In this document: piece after piece, positions 33,586-42,543 of the stretch
How the letters are laid out: the number at the start of each line of letters is the position of its first letter
Position numbering within the stretch: the first letter of the stretch is position 1
NCBI RefSeq assembly: GCF_003945385.1
Contig: NZ_AP018920.1
Coordinates: forward strand, 3,968,001-4,032,000
Direction of reading: 5' to 3'
Source of the DNA: Pseudonocardia autotrophica
GTDB taxonomy: Bacteria; Actinomycetota; Actinomycetes; Mycobacteriales; Pseudonocardiaceae
DNA: 64,000 bases
Program-made: the position numbers and the translations under genes
The notes under the pieces: model-generated
The model's input: the letters and a program-made list of their open reading frames with translations, nothing else
Told to the model about the DNA's origin: nothing
The model's database searches: none

Positions 33586-34342
33586 CCCCCGCCCGTCGTT
33601 CGACCTGTCCGGCCGGACCGTGCTGATCACCGGCGGCAGCGGCGGCCTGGGATCGGCGATCGCCTGCGGGCTCGCTGCGAGCGGCGCGCGAGTGGTCGTC
33701 GCGGGCCGCGACGGCGACCGATTGGCGGACGTCGTCGCCCGGATCCGGGCTACGGGCGGGGAGGCCGTCGGCGTGCCGGTGGACATCACCCGCCACGACG
33801 AGCGGTCGACCCTCGTGGCGGCGGCGGTGGCGGAGTTCGGCCGGCTCGATGTCCTGATCAACAATGCCGGGGCCACCCACCGGGTCCCCGCGGTCGAACT
33901 GACCGTCGAGGCCTACCGGCGGCTGCACCGGATCAACACCGAGGCGGCGCTGTTCCTCAGCCAGGCCGCCCACCCGCACCTCTGCGCCACGGGCGCGGGC
34001 AGCATCATCAACATCCTGTCGATCGGAATGTGGAACGGCGGACCGCAGTCGCTGCTCTACCGCTCCTCCAAGGCCGCGCTGCACGCGATCACCATGGTGC
34101 TGGCCCAGGAGTGGGCGCCGGACCGCATCCGGGTGAACGCCGTCGCACCCGGCACCGTCGACGCCGGCATGGGTGCCGCGCTCGAGCCGCAGCGCCTCGC
34201 GGCCCAGATCGCTCGCACCCCGCTCGGCAGGCGCGGACTGGCCGAGGAGGTCGTCCCGGCGGCGCTCTACCTCGCCGCCGACGCGTCGTCCTACGTCACC
34301 GGCACGACGCTGCGCGTCGACGGCGGCGCGGTCTCCCGCTGA
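33578..34342 (+). CDS. Short-chain dehydrogenase/reductase
   Basis: A 254-aa classical SDR with cofactor motif TGGSGGLG, LINNAG, an active-site Ser in NILSIG, YRSSK as catalytic Tyr/Lys, and the C-terminal YVTGTTLRVDGG typical of FabG-like enzymes. GTG at 33578 overlaps the 3' end of the dehydrogenase gene by 8 bp. A longer reading from 33464 would overlap much more and is less likely. Probably a sequential oxidoreductase step in the same pathway. Confidence 0.85.
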   Translation: MADPRPSFDLSGRTVLITGGSGGLGSAIACGLAASGARVVVAGRDGDRLADVVARIRATGGEAVGVPVDITRHDERSTLVAAAVAEFGRLDVLINNAGATHRVPAVELTVEAYRRLHRINTEAALFLSQAAHPHLCATGAGSIINILSIGMWNGGPQSLLYRSSKAALHAITMVLAQEWAPDRIRVNAVAPGTVDAGMGAALEPQRLAAQIARTPLGRRGLAEEVVPAALYLAADASSYVTGTTLRVDGGAVSR

Positions 34343-34505
34343 GCGGCGCAACCGGCCGCCGCTCTCCCGTCCGGCTCTCTTGACGCTTCCGGGTGAAAAT
34401 ACTAACAATATGCATACTTCGGAGATGCCGGCCGCTCTCCGGAGGTCTGCGTTCCCGACGACACCTGCTTCGTGCCGTCCACCGGTGTTGCCCAATGGAG
34501 GGCTC

Positions 34506-35609
34506 ATGTTCCCGCGACGACGCATCGCCGCACCACTACTCGCCGCCTGCACCGCGGCCCTGCTGACCCTCACCGCCTGTGGCGGCGGGCCGGACCCGGC
34601 ACGGGGACCGACAGGCGCCCCCGCCGAGGTCGCCATCGCCACCAGCGGTACCTGGATCACCACGTTCGCCCCGCTGTGGGCGGCCGCACCCGAGATGGCG
34701 GAGATCGAGCAGAAGTACGGCACCACGATCTCCTACCCCGGTTTCGGGAAGGGCAACGACGCGCTGACGGCGATGCTCGGAGGATCCGCGGCGGTCTGCA
34801 ACTGCAGCTTCAACACGGCCCTGAAGGCCGCGCTGGCCAAGGACCAGCTCGCGTACGTGGTCAACATCAACAAGGGAGCGGGGACGGTTGCCGTAGCCGC
34901 CACCCGGTTCGAGACCGAACGCGGCACCGACATCGCCGCGTTCGACGGCGGGACGTGGGGGTTCACCTCGGCCGGTTCGATCAGCGAGATCAGCCTCCGG
35001 CTGGCCGCCGAGCACGCCGGCATCGACTGGTCCGTGCAGGACACGATCGCGGTCGGCGGGATGAGCGCCTTCGTCCCGGCGCTGCAGAGCGGCCGGGTCG
35101 ACATCGCGATGATGGACGTCGCGTCCGCCGCCCAGGCGATCGAGGACGGGGTCGGCTATCCGGTCCTGAACACGAACGATCTCAGCGTCTTCGGCCCCAT
35201 CGGCGGCACCCTCCTCGGCAACGGCCTGGTGCTGCCCGAGGCATTCCTGAACGACTACCCCGAGCTCTCCCAGGACCTGGTGAACGCCGTGGTGACCGGG
35301 CTGGGCCGGGTCCGGGACGTGACCGATCCCGACGAGCTGCTCGCGCTGATGCCGCCCGGTTTCCGGGAGGCCCGGGCCGACTCGCCCACCTTCGCGCGGG
35401 AGTGGGCCTTCACCCGGCCCGCCTTCCTCTCGACCGACGGCTCCTCGAGCGACCAGGAGTTCCGGGACACGACCGCACACGGCGACTTCGGCGAGGGCGA
35501 GCTCTCCTCACCGAGGGCCGGCCGGTTCCTGGACAACAGCCTGGTCGACCAGGCCTACCAGCAGCTCGGCCTCCCCCGCCCGGTCGTCGAGCCGCAGAGC
35601 ACCCCGTGA
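34506..35609 (+). CDS. ABC transporter solute-binding lipoprotein, NMT1/SsuA-like, paralogue 2
   Basis: A 367-aa exported lipoprotein with lipobox LTAC (C25). It closely resembles the protein at 29205 over its length (PLWAAAPEMAEIEQKYGTT, FGKGNDALTAMLGGSA) and has the same Cys-Asn-Cys (98-100) inside the presumed ligand-binding domain. ATG at 34506 has GGAGGG upstream. It is first in a complete importer operon with an ATPase and two permeases. Relatives bind sulfonates, pyrimidines or aromatic acids; the ligand here is not known. Confidence 0.85.
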   Translation: MFPRRRIAAPLLAACTAALLTLTACGGGPDPARGPTGAPAEVAIATSGTWITTFAPLWAAAPEMAEIEQKYGTTISYPGFGKGNDALTAMLGGSAAVCNCSFNTALKAALAKDQLAYVVNINKGAGTVAVAATRFETERGTDIAAFDGGTWGFTSAGSISEISLRLAAEHAGIDWSVQDTIAVGGMSAFVPALQSGRVDIAMMDVASAAQAIEDGVGYPVLNTNDLSVFGPIGGTLLGNGLVLPEAFLNDYPELSQDLVNAVVTGLGRVRDVTDPDELLALMPPGFREARADSPTFAREWAFTRPAFLSTDGSSSDQEFRDTTAHGDFGEGELSSPRAGRFLDNSLVDQAYQQLGLPRPVVEPQSTP

Positions 35610-35641
35610 CCGGCCGTTCCGCCATCGGACAGGAGACCACC

Positions 35642-36493
35642 ATGCCGCCTGCCACCACCGACATCCGCAACGACGGCGACGACGTCCGGCCCGGCGCCGT
35701 CGACGTCCCGGACGCCCCGGCCATCCGGATCACCGGGGTGAACCGCGTCTTCACCCGTGGGGGAAGCAGCTTCACCGCGATCCGCGACGTCCACCTCGAG
35801 GTCCAGCAGGGCGAGTTCCTCTCCGTGGTCGGCCCGTCCGGCTGCGGCAAGTCGACGCTGCTGAACCTGCTCGCCGGACTGGCGAAGCCCGACGGTGGCA
35901 CCGTCGAGACGTTCGGGGCCCCGGTCCGGGGCGTCAATCCCGACGTGGGGTTCATCTTCCAGCGGGACGCCCTGTTGCCATGGCGCACCGCGGTCCAGAA
36001 CGTGGCGCTCCCGCTCCGCTACCGGGGAGCCGACAAACGAGCCGCAACGGAGAAGGCCCGCGAATGGCTCGCGCGGGTCGGCCTGGCGAAGTTCACCGAT
36101 TCCTACCCGCACCAGCTGTCCGGCGGCATGCGCAAGCGGGTCGCGATCGCGGCGACCCTCGTCTACGAGCCCCGGATCATCCTGATGGACGAGCCGTTCA
36201 GTGCACTGGACGTCCAGACCCGCACGCTGATGGAGGACGACCTGCTCAAACTGTGGTCGGCGTCCCGGCCCGCGGTCCTGTTCATCACCCACGATCTCGA
36301 GGAGGCCGTCGGCCTGTCCGACCGGGTCGTCGTGATGAGCGCCTCGCCGGGGCACGTGATCGGCGATCACGTCGTCCCGCTCGAACGCCCGCGGGACCTC
36401 CTGGAGATCCGGTTCGACCAGCAGTTCACCGAGACCCACGAGCGGATCTGGGACCAGCTGCGTACCGAGGTGGTGCGGTCCCGTGTCGACTGA
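35642..36493 (+). CDS. ABC importer ATPase, SsuB/TauB-like
   Basis: A 283-aa ATPase that powers uptake with the two adjacent permeases. Walker A is GPSGCGKST, Q-loop FQRDALLPW, signature LSGGMRKR, Walker B IILMDEPFSALD and the switch His lies in FITHDLEE. All of these are typical of the nitrate/sulfonate/taurine importer group. ATG at 35642 follows AGGAGA. The downstream permease start lies 11 bp inside its 3' end. Confidence 0.9.
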   Translation: MPPATTDIRNDGDDVRPGAVDVPDAPAIRITGVNRVFTRGGSSFTAIRDVHLEVQQGEFLSVVGPSGCGKSTLLNLLAGLAKPDGGTVETFGAPVRGVNPDVGFIFQRDALLPWRTAVQNVALPLRYRGADKRAATEKAREWLARVGLAKFTDSYPHQLSGGMRKRVAIAATLVYEPRIILMDEPFSALDVQTRTLMEDDLLKLWSASRPAVLFITHDLEEAVGLSDRVVVMSASPGHVIGDHVVPLERPRDLLEIRFDQQFTETHERIWDQLRTEVVRSRVD

Positions 36494-37322
36494 CCTCTCC
36501 CCCCGGCCCGTGACCGATCCATCCGGGGGCCCGGCCGACCGGTCCGCGGACCGGCGACGCGCCCGGCGCCGGACGACCGTCGCCGTGGTCAGCACCCAGC
36601 TCACCCTGCTCGCCGTCCTGCTCGGTGGCTGGGCGCTGCTCGCCCGCGACGACGTGTGGATCAACCTCGTCGGCAGCCCGGCCGGGGTGGTGGACCAGCT
36701 CGCCGAGTGGTTCGCCGACTCCGCGTTCTGGCTGGACGTCGGGCTCACCGGCCTGGAGGCCGCACTCGGCTACGGGCTCGGTGTGCTGATCGCGGTGATC
36801 CTGGTCGCGGTCATCGTCCCGCTGCCCTTCCTGGACCGCTTCCTCGCCCCGTTCATCGCGATGGCGAACGCGCTGCCCAAGATCGTGCTCGCCCCGCTGT
36901 TCATCCTCTGGCTCGGGTTCAGCATCACCTCGAAGGTGCTGTTCGTGGCGGCCGGCATCTTCTTCCTGATCTTCTACGGCGTCTACTCCGGGGTGCGCAG
37001 CATCGACCACGTCCTGCTGGACAACGCCCGCGTGCTCGGCGCCACCCGGGGACGGATCGTTCTCGACGTCTACCTGCCGTCGATCGTCGGCTGGCTGATC
37101 TCCAGCCTGCGGCTGTCGTCGGCCTGGGCGCTCACCGCCGCGGTCGTCTCGGAGTACCTGGGATCGAACAGCGGTATCGGGTACCGGATCGCGCTCGCCC
37201 AGCAGACCCTGGATCCGTCGGCGGTCATCGCCGGGATCGTCACGGTCGCGGTACTGGCGGTGCTGGTCGACCAACTGCTGGTGCTCGTCGAGAGGAGGTA
37301 CACCCAGTGGCGCGTCTTCTGA
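36483..37322 (+). CDS. ABC importer permease 1, SsuC-like
   Basis: A 279-aa inner-membrane permease with about six helices and the EAA-type cytoplasmic loop (DNARVLGATRGRIVLDVYLPSIVGWL) that contacts the ATPase. GTG at 36483 overlaps the ATPase gene. Together with the next gene it forms a heterodimeric membrane channel. Confidence 0.9.
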   Translation: MSTDLSPRPVTDPSGGPADRSADRRRARRRTTVAVVSTQLTLLAVLLGGWALLARDDVWINLVGSPAGVVDQLAEWFADSAFWLDVGLTGLEAALGYGLGVLIAVILVAVIVPLPFLDRFLAPFIAMANALPKIVLAPLFILWLGFSITSKVLFVAAGIFFLIFYGVYSGVRSIDHVLLDNARVLGATRGRIVLDVYLPSIVGWLISSLRLSSAWALTAAVVSEYLGSNSGIGYRIALAQQTLDPSAVIAGIVTVAVLAVLVDQLLVLVERRYTQWRVF

Positions 37323-38080
37323 GAGCCACCCTGATGCCGCTGGCGCAGCTGGGGCTGGTCGTGGCGCTGATCGGGATCTGGGCGTGGGGGTCGGTCTCCG
37401 GCTGGCTGGACGACTTCTCCTTCGGCAGCCCGTGGGACACCGGCGCGCAACTGTCCGCCTGGCTGCAGGACGGCACCCTGCTCGAGGGCGCCGTGGCGAC
37501 CCTGCAGGTCCTCCTGATCGGCTGGGCGATCGGCATGGCGGTCGGTGTCGTGGTCGGCACCGTGCTCGGCCTGTCATCGTTCGCGAACCGGGTCGCCGGG
37601 CCGTACCTGGCGTTCTTCAACGGGATGCCACGGCTGATCCTCTACCCCTTCCTGGCGATCTGGCTCGGCTTCGACCTGACCTCCAAGGTCACGATGGTCG
37701 CCATGGTGATCAGCGTGCCGGTGATCCTCACCGTGTCGTCCGGGTTCCGGGAGGTCGATGCCGACCTGCTCGCCAACGTCCGCCTGCTGGGCGCCGGGAT
37801 GCCGCAGACGATCCGGGACGTCTACGGCCCGTCACTGGCGATCTGGGTGGTGAGCACCGCGCGGGTCACACTCGGATACGCGTTCCAGGCCGCAATCGCG
37901 GCGGAGTTCGTCGGCGCGTCGGTCGGGCTCGGGTACCTGACCGTCCTCGGCCAGGAACGCCTCGACGTCAACCAGATCTGGGCGGCGCTGGTCGCGGTCG
38001 TCATCATCGCCTGGGCACTGGACGGGCTGGTCTCGGCCGCGGACCGCAGGCTGCTCCGCTGGATGCCCGCCCGCGGGTGA
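37307..38080 (+). CDS. ABC importer permease 2, SsuC-like
   Basis: A 257-aa membrane permease paired with the previous one. It has about six helices and an EAA-type loop (LLANVRLLGAGMPQTIRDVYGP). GTG at 37307 has AGAGGAGG 8 bp upstream and overlaps the previous gene by 16 bp. Last gene of the transporter operon. Confidence 0.9.
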   Translation: MARLLRATLMPLAQLGLVVALIGIWAWGSVSGWLDDFSFGSPWDTGAQLSAWLQDGTLLEGAVATLQVLLIGWAIGMAVGVVVGTVLGLSSFANRVAGPYLAFFNGMPRLILYPFLAIWLGFDLTSKVTMVAMVISVPVILTVSSGFREVDADLLANVRLLGAGMPQTIRDVYGPSLAIWVVSTARVTLGYAFQAAIAAEFVGASVGLGYLTVLGQERLDVNQIWAALVAVVIIAWALDGLVSAADRRLLRWMPARG

Positions 38081-38117
38081 GCCGTCCGGCCGCACCCTTG
38101 AAATGTCGGCGCAAAAC

Positions 38118-38130
38118 TATCATCATGATA
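38118..38130. promoter_or_regulatory. Palindrome TATCAT-N1-ATGATA in the promoter of the PDR-reductase/P450 operon
   Basis: A perfect 6-bp inverted repeat around one base lies in an AT-rich island 65 bp upstream of the reductase start, in otherwise GC-rich DNA. It shares ATCAT/ATGAT half-sites with other promoter elements in this region. Confidence 0.4.
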
Positions 38131-38194
38131 ACTAGTGTTGTGGGTGCGCGGTGGGCGTGCCCACGCGACATGACCTCCGGTCGAAGGAGTCCGA

Positions 38195-39163
38195 ATGGAG
38201 CAGAACGCCGCTCGTCGCACACTGGTCCGCGTCGCCGAGGCCGCACACCTCACCGACGACGTGGTCCGGCTGGTGCTCGAGCCGGTCGAGGAGGGCAAGC
38301 TCCCGGACTGGGACGCCGGCGCACACGTCGACCTGCACCTGGCGTCGGGCCTCTCCCGGCAGTACTCGCTGTGCGGTGACTCCTCGGACACCACCGCCTA
38401 CACCGTCTGTGTGCTGCGCGAGGCGGCCGGGCGTGGCGGATCGGCCGAGGTCCACGATGCCCTGACTGTCGGCACCGAACTGACGATCAGCGGGCCGCGC
38501 AACCACTTCGAGCTGGTGCCCGCGCCGCGTTTCCTGTTCGTCGCGGGCGGCATCGGCATCACCCCGGTCACGGCGATGATCGTCGAGGCCGAGCGTCGCG
38601 GTGCGGACTGGTCGCTGCTCTACGGCGGCCGTTCGGCGGCCTCCATGGTCTTCGCCGGAGAGCTCACCGAACGCCACGGGGATCGGGTCACACTCGTCCC
38701 GCAGGACGTCGACGGCCTGATCGACGTGGTCCGGGCACTCGCGGACGTCGAACCGGGCACGCACGTGTACTGCTGCGGCCCCGAGGGACTGCTCGACGCC
38801 ATCGGAAAGGCGTGCGAGGCGATCGGCATCACCGACCGGCTGCACATCGAGCGCTTCGCCGCGGGCGAGGCCCCGCCCCCGCCGGTGGACGGGGAGACCG
38901 CATTCGAGGTGGAGCTGCGCCGGTCCGGGCTGACGCTGACGGTCGGCGCGGACCAGACCCTGCTCGAGGTCGTCCGCGACGTCCGCAGCGACATCGACTT
39001 CTCCTGCCAGGAGGGGTACTGCGGCAGCTGCGAGAGCCGCGTCATCGAGGGCAGTCCCGACCACCGCGGGACGATGATGACCCCCGAGGAGCACGACGAG
39101 GACGGCACCATGCTGATCTGCGTCGGCCGGTCCCGCTCCCCCAGGCTGGTCCTCGATCTCTGA
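38195..39163 (+). CDS. Phthalate-dioxygenase-reductase-type (VanB-like) iron-sulfur flavoprotein
   Basis: A 322-aa electron-transfer protein. A flavin-binding domain (RQYSLCG, 55-61) leads to an NADH-binding domain (AGGIGITP, 117-124; CCGPEGLL, 193-200) and a C-terminal plant-type [2Fe-2S] domain with C271, C276, C279 and C309. Such reductases pass electrons from NADH to Rieske oxygenases or to P450s. The next gene is a P450 and no Rieske oxygenase is in the window, so the P450 is the likely partner. A GAAGGAG Shine-Dalgarno precedes the ATG. Confidence 0.9.
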   Translation: MEQNAARRTLVRVAEAAHLTDDVVRLVLEPVEEGKLPDWDAGAHVDLHLASGLSRQYSLCGDSSDTTAYTVCVLREAAGRGGSAEVHDALTVGTELTISGPRNHFELVPAPRFLFVAGGIGITPVTAMIVEAERRGADWSLLYGGRSAASMVFAGELTERHGDRVTLVPQDVDGLIDVVRALADVEPGTHVYCCGPEGLLDAIGKACEAIGITDRLHIERFAAGEAPPPPVDGETAFEVELRRSGLTLTVGADQTLLEVVRDVRSDIDFSCQEGYCGSCESRVIEGSPDHRGTMMTPEEHDEDGTMLICVGRSRSPRLVLDL

Positions 39164-39238
39164 CCCGCGGCGCACCACACCCGGCTCCCACCGGCGGCCG
39201 GCCACAACCACCGTTGCGAACGAGGACGTGATCGAGCG

Positions 39239-40495
39239 ATGACCCGGAGCACAGCCTGGGACCACGACACCTTCGTCCACCTCACGGACTTCCGCGAGGT
39301 GGAGGAGGTCTTCCGGCGCGGGCGCGACTTCGTGCTCGGCGGGACCAAGGCGGGCTCGGACGAGTTCGTCCACGGCACCCTGGTCGCGATCGACGGCCGC
39401 GAGCACCTCGCCCGCCGGCGCGGCCTGATGAAGATGATCAGCGCCGACCAACCGTGGGGCGCCGAGGGGTCGCTGGTCGACGAGGTCTTCCGGCGCCACC
39501 TGGAGCGGATCGTGCGGGCCCACGAACCCCGTTCGGGAGACATCCGCTTCGACCTCGTCGACCTGGGGCGACGGGTGATCTGGCGGGTCACCGCCGCGCT
39601 CGTCGGCCTGGACGACATCGACGACCCGGCCCAGGTCGAGCGGTTCCAGGAGCTCGTCGAGCCGGTGCTGGAGGGGCTCACACTCGAATACCAGCCCGAG
39701 GAGCGGCATGCGGAGATCCTCGCCGCGGCACGCACCAACCGGGCTCGAATCCGCGCCGAGATGTTCGATCCCAGCCTCGAACGCCGGCGCCGGCTGATCA
39801 AGGCCGCCCGGAACGACGGCGGGACCGGCGACCTGCCGCACGACCTCATCACCAGCATGCTCACCCAGAGCGACGACCCCGACGTCGAGCTGATCTTCCG
39901 CGAGCTGGTCGCTCTGCTGGCGGCCGCGGTGAACAACCCGGTGTCGCAGATCGCGTGGGCGCTCGACGACGCCTCCCGCTGGCTCACCGATCGCCCCGAG
40001 GACCTCCGCCGGATCGGCGAGAAGGAGTTCCTCGGGCGCGCGGTCAAGGAGACGATGCGGCTGCACCGGTCCTCCCGGCCGCACGTCGTGCGGATCGCCG
40101 CGAAGGACTCCGTGCTGGAGTCGAGCGGGCGGGAGATCCCGGAGGGCACATGGGTGTCGCTGTGGCTGGACGCTGCCAACCACGATCCCTCGATGTTCGG
40201 CGCCGACGCCGACCGCTACGACCTGAACCGGTGCCCGGTGGATCCCACGGTCGCGCCGTTCGGCATCGGCCTCGGCGGCGGCGCGCACGTCTGCCTGGGC
40301 CGGCCACTGCTGCTGTGGGATCAGGGCGACGAGGACGCCCAGGGCCTGCTCGTGAAGGTGCTCCGGTTCCTGTTGGTGGCAGGCGTCCGCCCGGACCCGG
40401 CGGGCCTGCAACTGGAGAGCGGCCCCGACGGCGGGCGCCGGCACACCCGGTACGACGTGGTGATGCCGGCCCCCGGGACCGCCGGCGGCCGGTGA
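39239..40495 (+). CDS. Cytochrome P450 with atypical I-helix, paralogue 1
   Basis: A 418-aa soluble P450. The haem ligand is C352 (GGGAHVCLGRP), and ExxR is ETMR at 271-274. The I-helix, normally AGxDT, reads AAAVNNPVS (228-236), so the acid and alcohol residues that assist O2 protonation are replaced by Asn-Asn-Pro. It follows the PDR-type reductase by 75 bp and probably receives electrons from it. A paralogue with the same N-N-P motif and the same length lies at 55016. The substrate is unknown; hydroxylation or O-demethylation of an aromatic acid would fit the neighbourhood. Confidence 0.9.
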   Translation: MTRSTAWDHDTFVHLTDFREVEEVFRRGRDFVLGGTKAGSDEFVHGTLVAIDGREHLARRRGLMKMISADQPWGAEGSLVDEVFRRHLERIVRAHEPRSGDIRFDLVDLGRRVIWRVTAALVGLDDIDDPAQVERFQELVEPVLEGLTLEYQPEERHAEILAAARTNRARIRAEMFDPSLERRRRLIKAARNDGGTGDLPHDLITSMLTQSDDPDVELIFRELVALLAAAVNNPVSQIAWALDDASRWLTDRPEDLRRIGEKEFLGRAVKETMRLHRSSRPHVVRIAAKDSVLESSGREIPEGTWVSLWLDAANHDPSMFGADADRYDLNRCPVDPTVAPFGIGLGGGAHVCLGRPLLLWDQGDEDAQGLLVKVLRFLLVAGVRPDPAGLQLESGPDGGRRHTRYDVVMPAPGTAGGR

Positions 40496-40571
40496 CCCGA
40501 TACGTGTCCACCCGTCCGGCGAGATGCTCGTCCCGGTGGACCCCGACGATGGTGAGAGGCGAGAGATTCCG

Positions 40572-41537
40572 ATGGCGACCCGCCCGGTGACGCTGCTGTT
40601 CGGTGGCGAGTACGACCGAGTCAGCACCCTGCCCGCGGCCGGGCGTGAGCTGGGGATCGAGATCAACCCGCGCTACCTGCCCGGGGCGAAGGCGGCGTTC
40701 GAGGCGCTGTCGCACGACACCGACGCCGACGGCGGCGAGATGTCGATCTCCTTCTACATGACCCGGCGGTCCCGTCTGAAGGAGCGCAGCGACCTGGTGG
40801 CCCTGCCGGTCTGGATCTCACGGACCTTCCGGCACGGCAACGTGTGGGTCGCGGCCGACTCCGACCTGCACACCCCGGCCGATCTGGCCGGCCGCCGGGT
40901 GGGGCTGGCCGAGTACGGCATGACCATGGCGGTCTGGCTGCGGGGGACCTTCCAGGACGAGGACAGCTTGGCACCGTCCGACGTCCGCTGGTTCACCGGC
41001 CGCGATCCGGCCTCGCTGAGCGAGGAGCTCCTCCGGGTTCCCGGCGACGTCGAGATCACCAGGGCGAACCGGTCGATCCCGCTGCCGGCCCAGCTGGTCA
41101 CCGGCGAGCTGGACGCCGTGATCACCGCGGCCGGCCTCGATCCGCGCCCGCCGGGGATCCGGCGGCTGTTCGCCGATCACGTCGCCGTCGAACGCGACTA
41201 CTACCGGCGCACCGGCATCTTCCCGATCATGCACGTGCTCGTCCTGCGCCGGGAGTTCGTCGAGTCCCGCCCGGACGAGGTGCCGACCGTGCTGGCCGCG
41301 TTCGAACGCGCCAAGCAGATGGCGTTGGCGCGGCTCCGGTCGCCCAGCGTGTCGTACGTGACACTGCCGTGGACGCTGGCCGCCGTCGAGGAGCAGGCCG
41401 CGGTCTTCGGGCCGGACCCCTGGCCCTACGGCATCGCCGACAACCTGCCCACCCTCACCACGCTGCACCGGTACCTGCACGAGCAGGGCCTGCTGTGGGA
41501 CGACCTGCCGCTCGACGACTACTTCGCACGAACCTGA
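40572..41537 (+). CDS. 4,5-dihydroxyphthalate decarboxylase-like (Pht5-like) protein
   Basis: A 321-aa protein resembling the Pht5 family, which shares the periplasmic-binding-protein fold (LFGGEYDRVSTL, FYMTRRSRLKERSDLVALPVWISRTFRHGNV). It has no signal peptide, so it is cytoplasmic. ATG at 40572 is preceded by GAGAGGCGAGAG. In phthalate pathways the family removes CO2 from 4,5-dihydroxyphthalate, giving protocatechuate. Here it lies just before a ring-cleaving dioxygenase, which supports an aromatic-acid decarboxylase. Many annotated members are uncharacterised and may only bind ligand. Confidence 0.75.
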   Translation: MATRPVTLLFGGEYDRVSTLPAAGRELGIEINPRYLPGAKAAFEALSHDTDADGGEMSISFYMTRRSRLKERSDLVALPVWISRTFRHGNVWVAADSDLHTPADLAGRRVGLAEYGMTMAVWLRGTFQDEDSLAPSDVRWFTGRDPASLSEELLRVPGDVEITRANRSIPLPAQLVTGELDAVITAAGLDPRPPGIRRLFADHVAVERDYYRRTGIFPIMHVLVLRREFVESRPDEVPTVLAAFERAKQMALARLRSPSVSYVTLPWTLAAVEEQAAVFGPDPWPYGIADNLPTLTTLHRYLHEQGLLWDDLPLDDYFART

Positions 41538-41621
41538 GATCGCACAGCAAGCACCACACGACACGACACAGCACCGCGCCGGCAGCCCGGCGCGACCGTG
41601 ACACGGAACGAGGAGCGCCCC

Positions 41622-42500
41622 ATGCCCACCGAGAACGACCCTTCGACACCACGGCTGGCGCACCGGCTGGGCTACGTGGTCCTGCAGGTCGACGATCTCG
41701 CGATCGCGACCGAGATGTTCGTGCGCCAGGTGCAGCTCCAGGTCAACCAGCGGACCGACGACGCCGTCCACCTGGGCAGCGGCGGTGACCACCACTGGGT
41801 CGTGCTGCGCTCCGACGACGGGGTACCGCGGGGACTGCGCACCATCGGTTTCGAGCTCGACGACGAGGTGACGTTCGCCAGGGCCGAGACGGTGCTGGAC
41901 GAGGCGGGTGTGGCGTTCGAGTACAGCGCGTCGCCGGTCGCCGACGACCGGGTCGACCAGCTGCTGCGGCTCGCCGACCCGGACGGGACCACCATCGAGC
42001 TCTTCCGCGGGATGCTCGCCGCTCCGTGGCCCCGCGCGCCCCGCTGGGTGCAGCTCGAGCGCATCCTGCACACCGCGATCGCCGTGGGCGACCTGCAGAA
42101 GTCACTGCACTTCTACACCGAGGTACTCGGTCTGCGGGAGTCCGACTGGATCGAGGAGACCTCGGTCTTCCTGCACGCCACCGACCGCTTCCACCACTCG
42201 CTGGTGCTCCAGGCCCGCCCGGGCCCGCCCCGGGTCGACCACCTCTGTTTCCAGACCGAGACCTTCGACGACGTCATGCGGGCGCGGGCGATCGTTCAGC
42301 GGTCCGGCCACGAGCTGCGCGACGATCTGCTCAAGCACGCACCGTCGAGCTCGATCGGGTTCTACTTCGAGGGGCTCCCCGAGGGCCTCGGCATCGAGTT
42401 CTGCCACGGACACGCCCGGGTCGAACCGGGCCACCGGCCGGGCCGGTTCGCCCGCGTCCTGCAGGCGAAGGACGTGTGGCAGCCGCCCGCCGACTACTGA
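41622..42500 (+). CDS. Two-domain extradiol ring-cleavage dioxygenase (VOC superfamily)
   Basis: A 292-aa protein with two VOC modules (about 15-130 and 145-275). The Fe(II) ligands of type I extradiol enzymes are visible in the second module: H150 (LHTAIAVGD), H207 (RVDHLCFQ) and E259 (GIEFC). Spacing matches BphC/catechol 2,3-dioxygenase. It should open a catecholic ring next to the hydroxyls. The ATG at 41622 has GAGGAG upstream, favouring it over 41598. It sits between the Pht5-like and CoA-transferase genes. The matching C-C hydrolase is probably the gene at 50014. Confidence 0.85.
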   Translation: MPTENDPSTPRLAHRLGYVVLQVDDLAIATEMFVRQVQLQVNQRTDDAVHLGSGGDHHWVVLRSDDGVPRGLRTIGFELDDEVTFARAETVLDEAGVAFEYSASPVADDRVDQLLRLADPDGTTIELFRGMLAAPWPRAPRWVQLERILHTAIAVGDLQKSLHFYTEVLGLRESDWIEETSVFLHATDRFHHSLVLQARPGPPRVDHLCFQTETFDDVMRARAIVQRSGHELRDDLLKHAPSSSIGFYFEGLPEGLGIEFCHGHARVEPGHRPGRFARVLQAKDVWQPPADY

Positions 42501-42543
42501 GGAACCACCGAGAACGACCCGAGCACGAATCGAGCAGCGACCG

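Noticed and set aside
38195..41537. Rieske oxygenase partner for the PDR-type reductase
   Set aside because: No C-x-H...C-x2-H Rieske motif was found in any gene of the window; the adjacent oxygenase is a P450.
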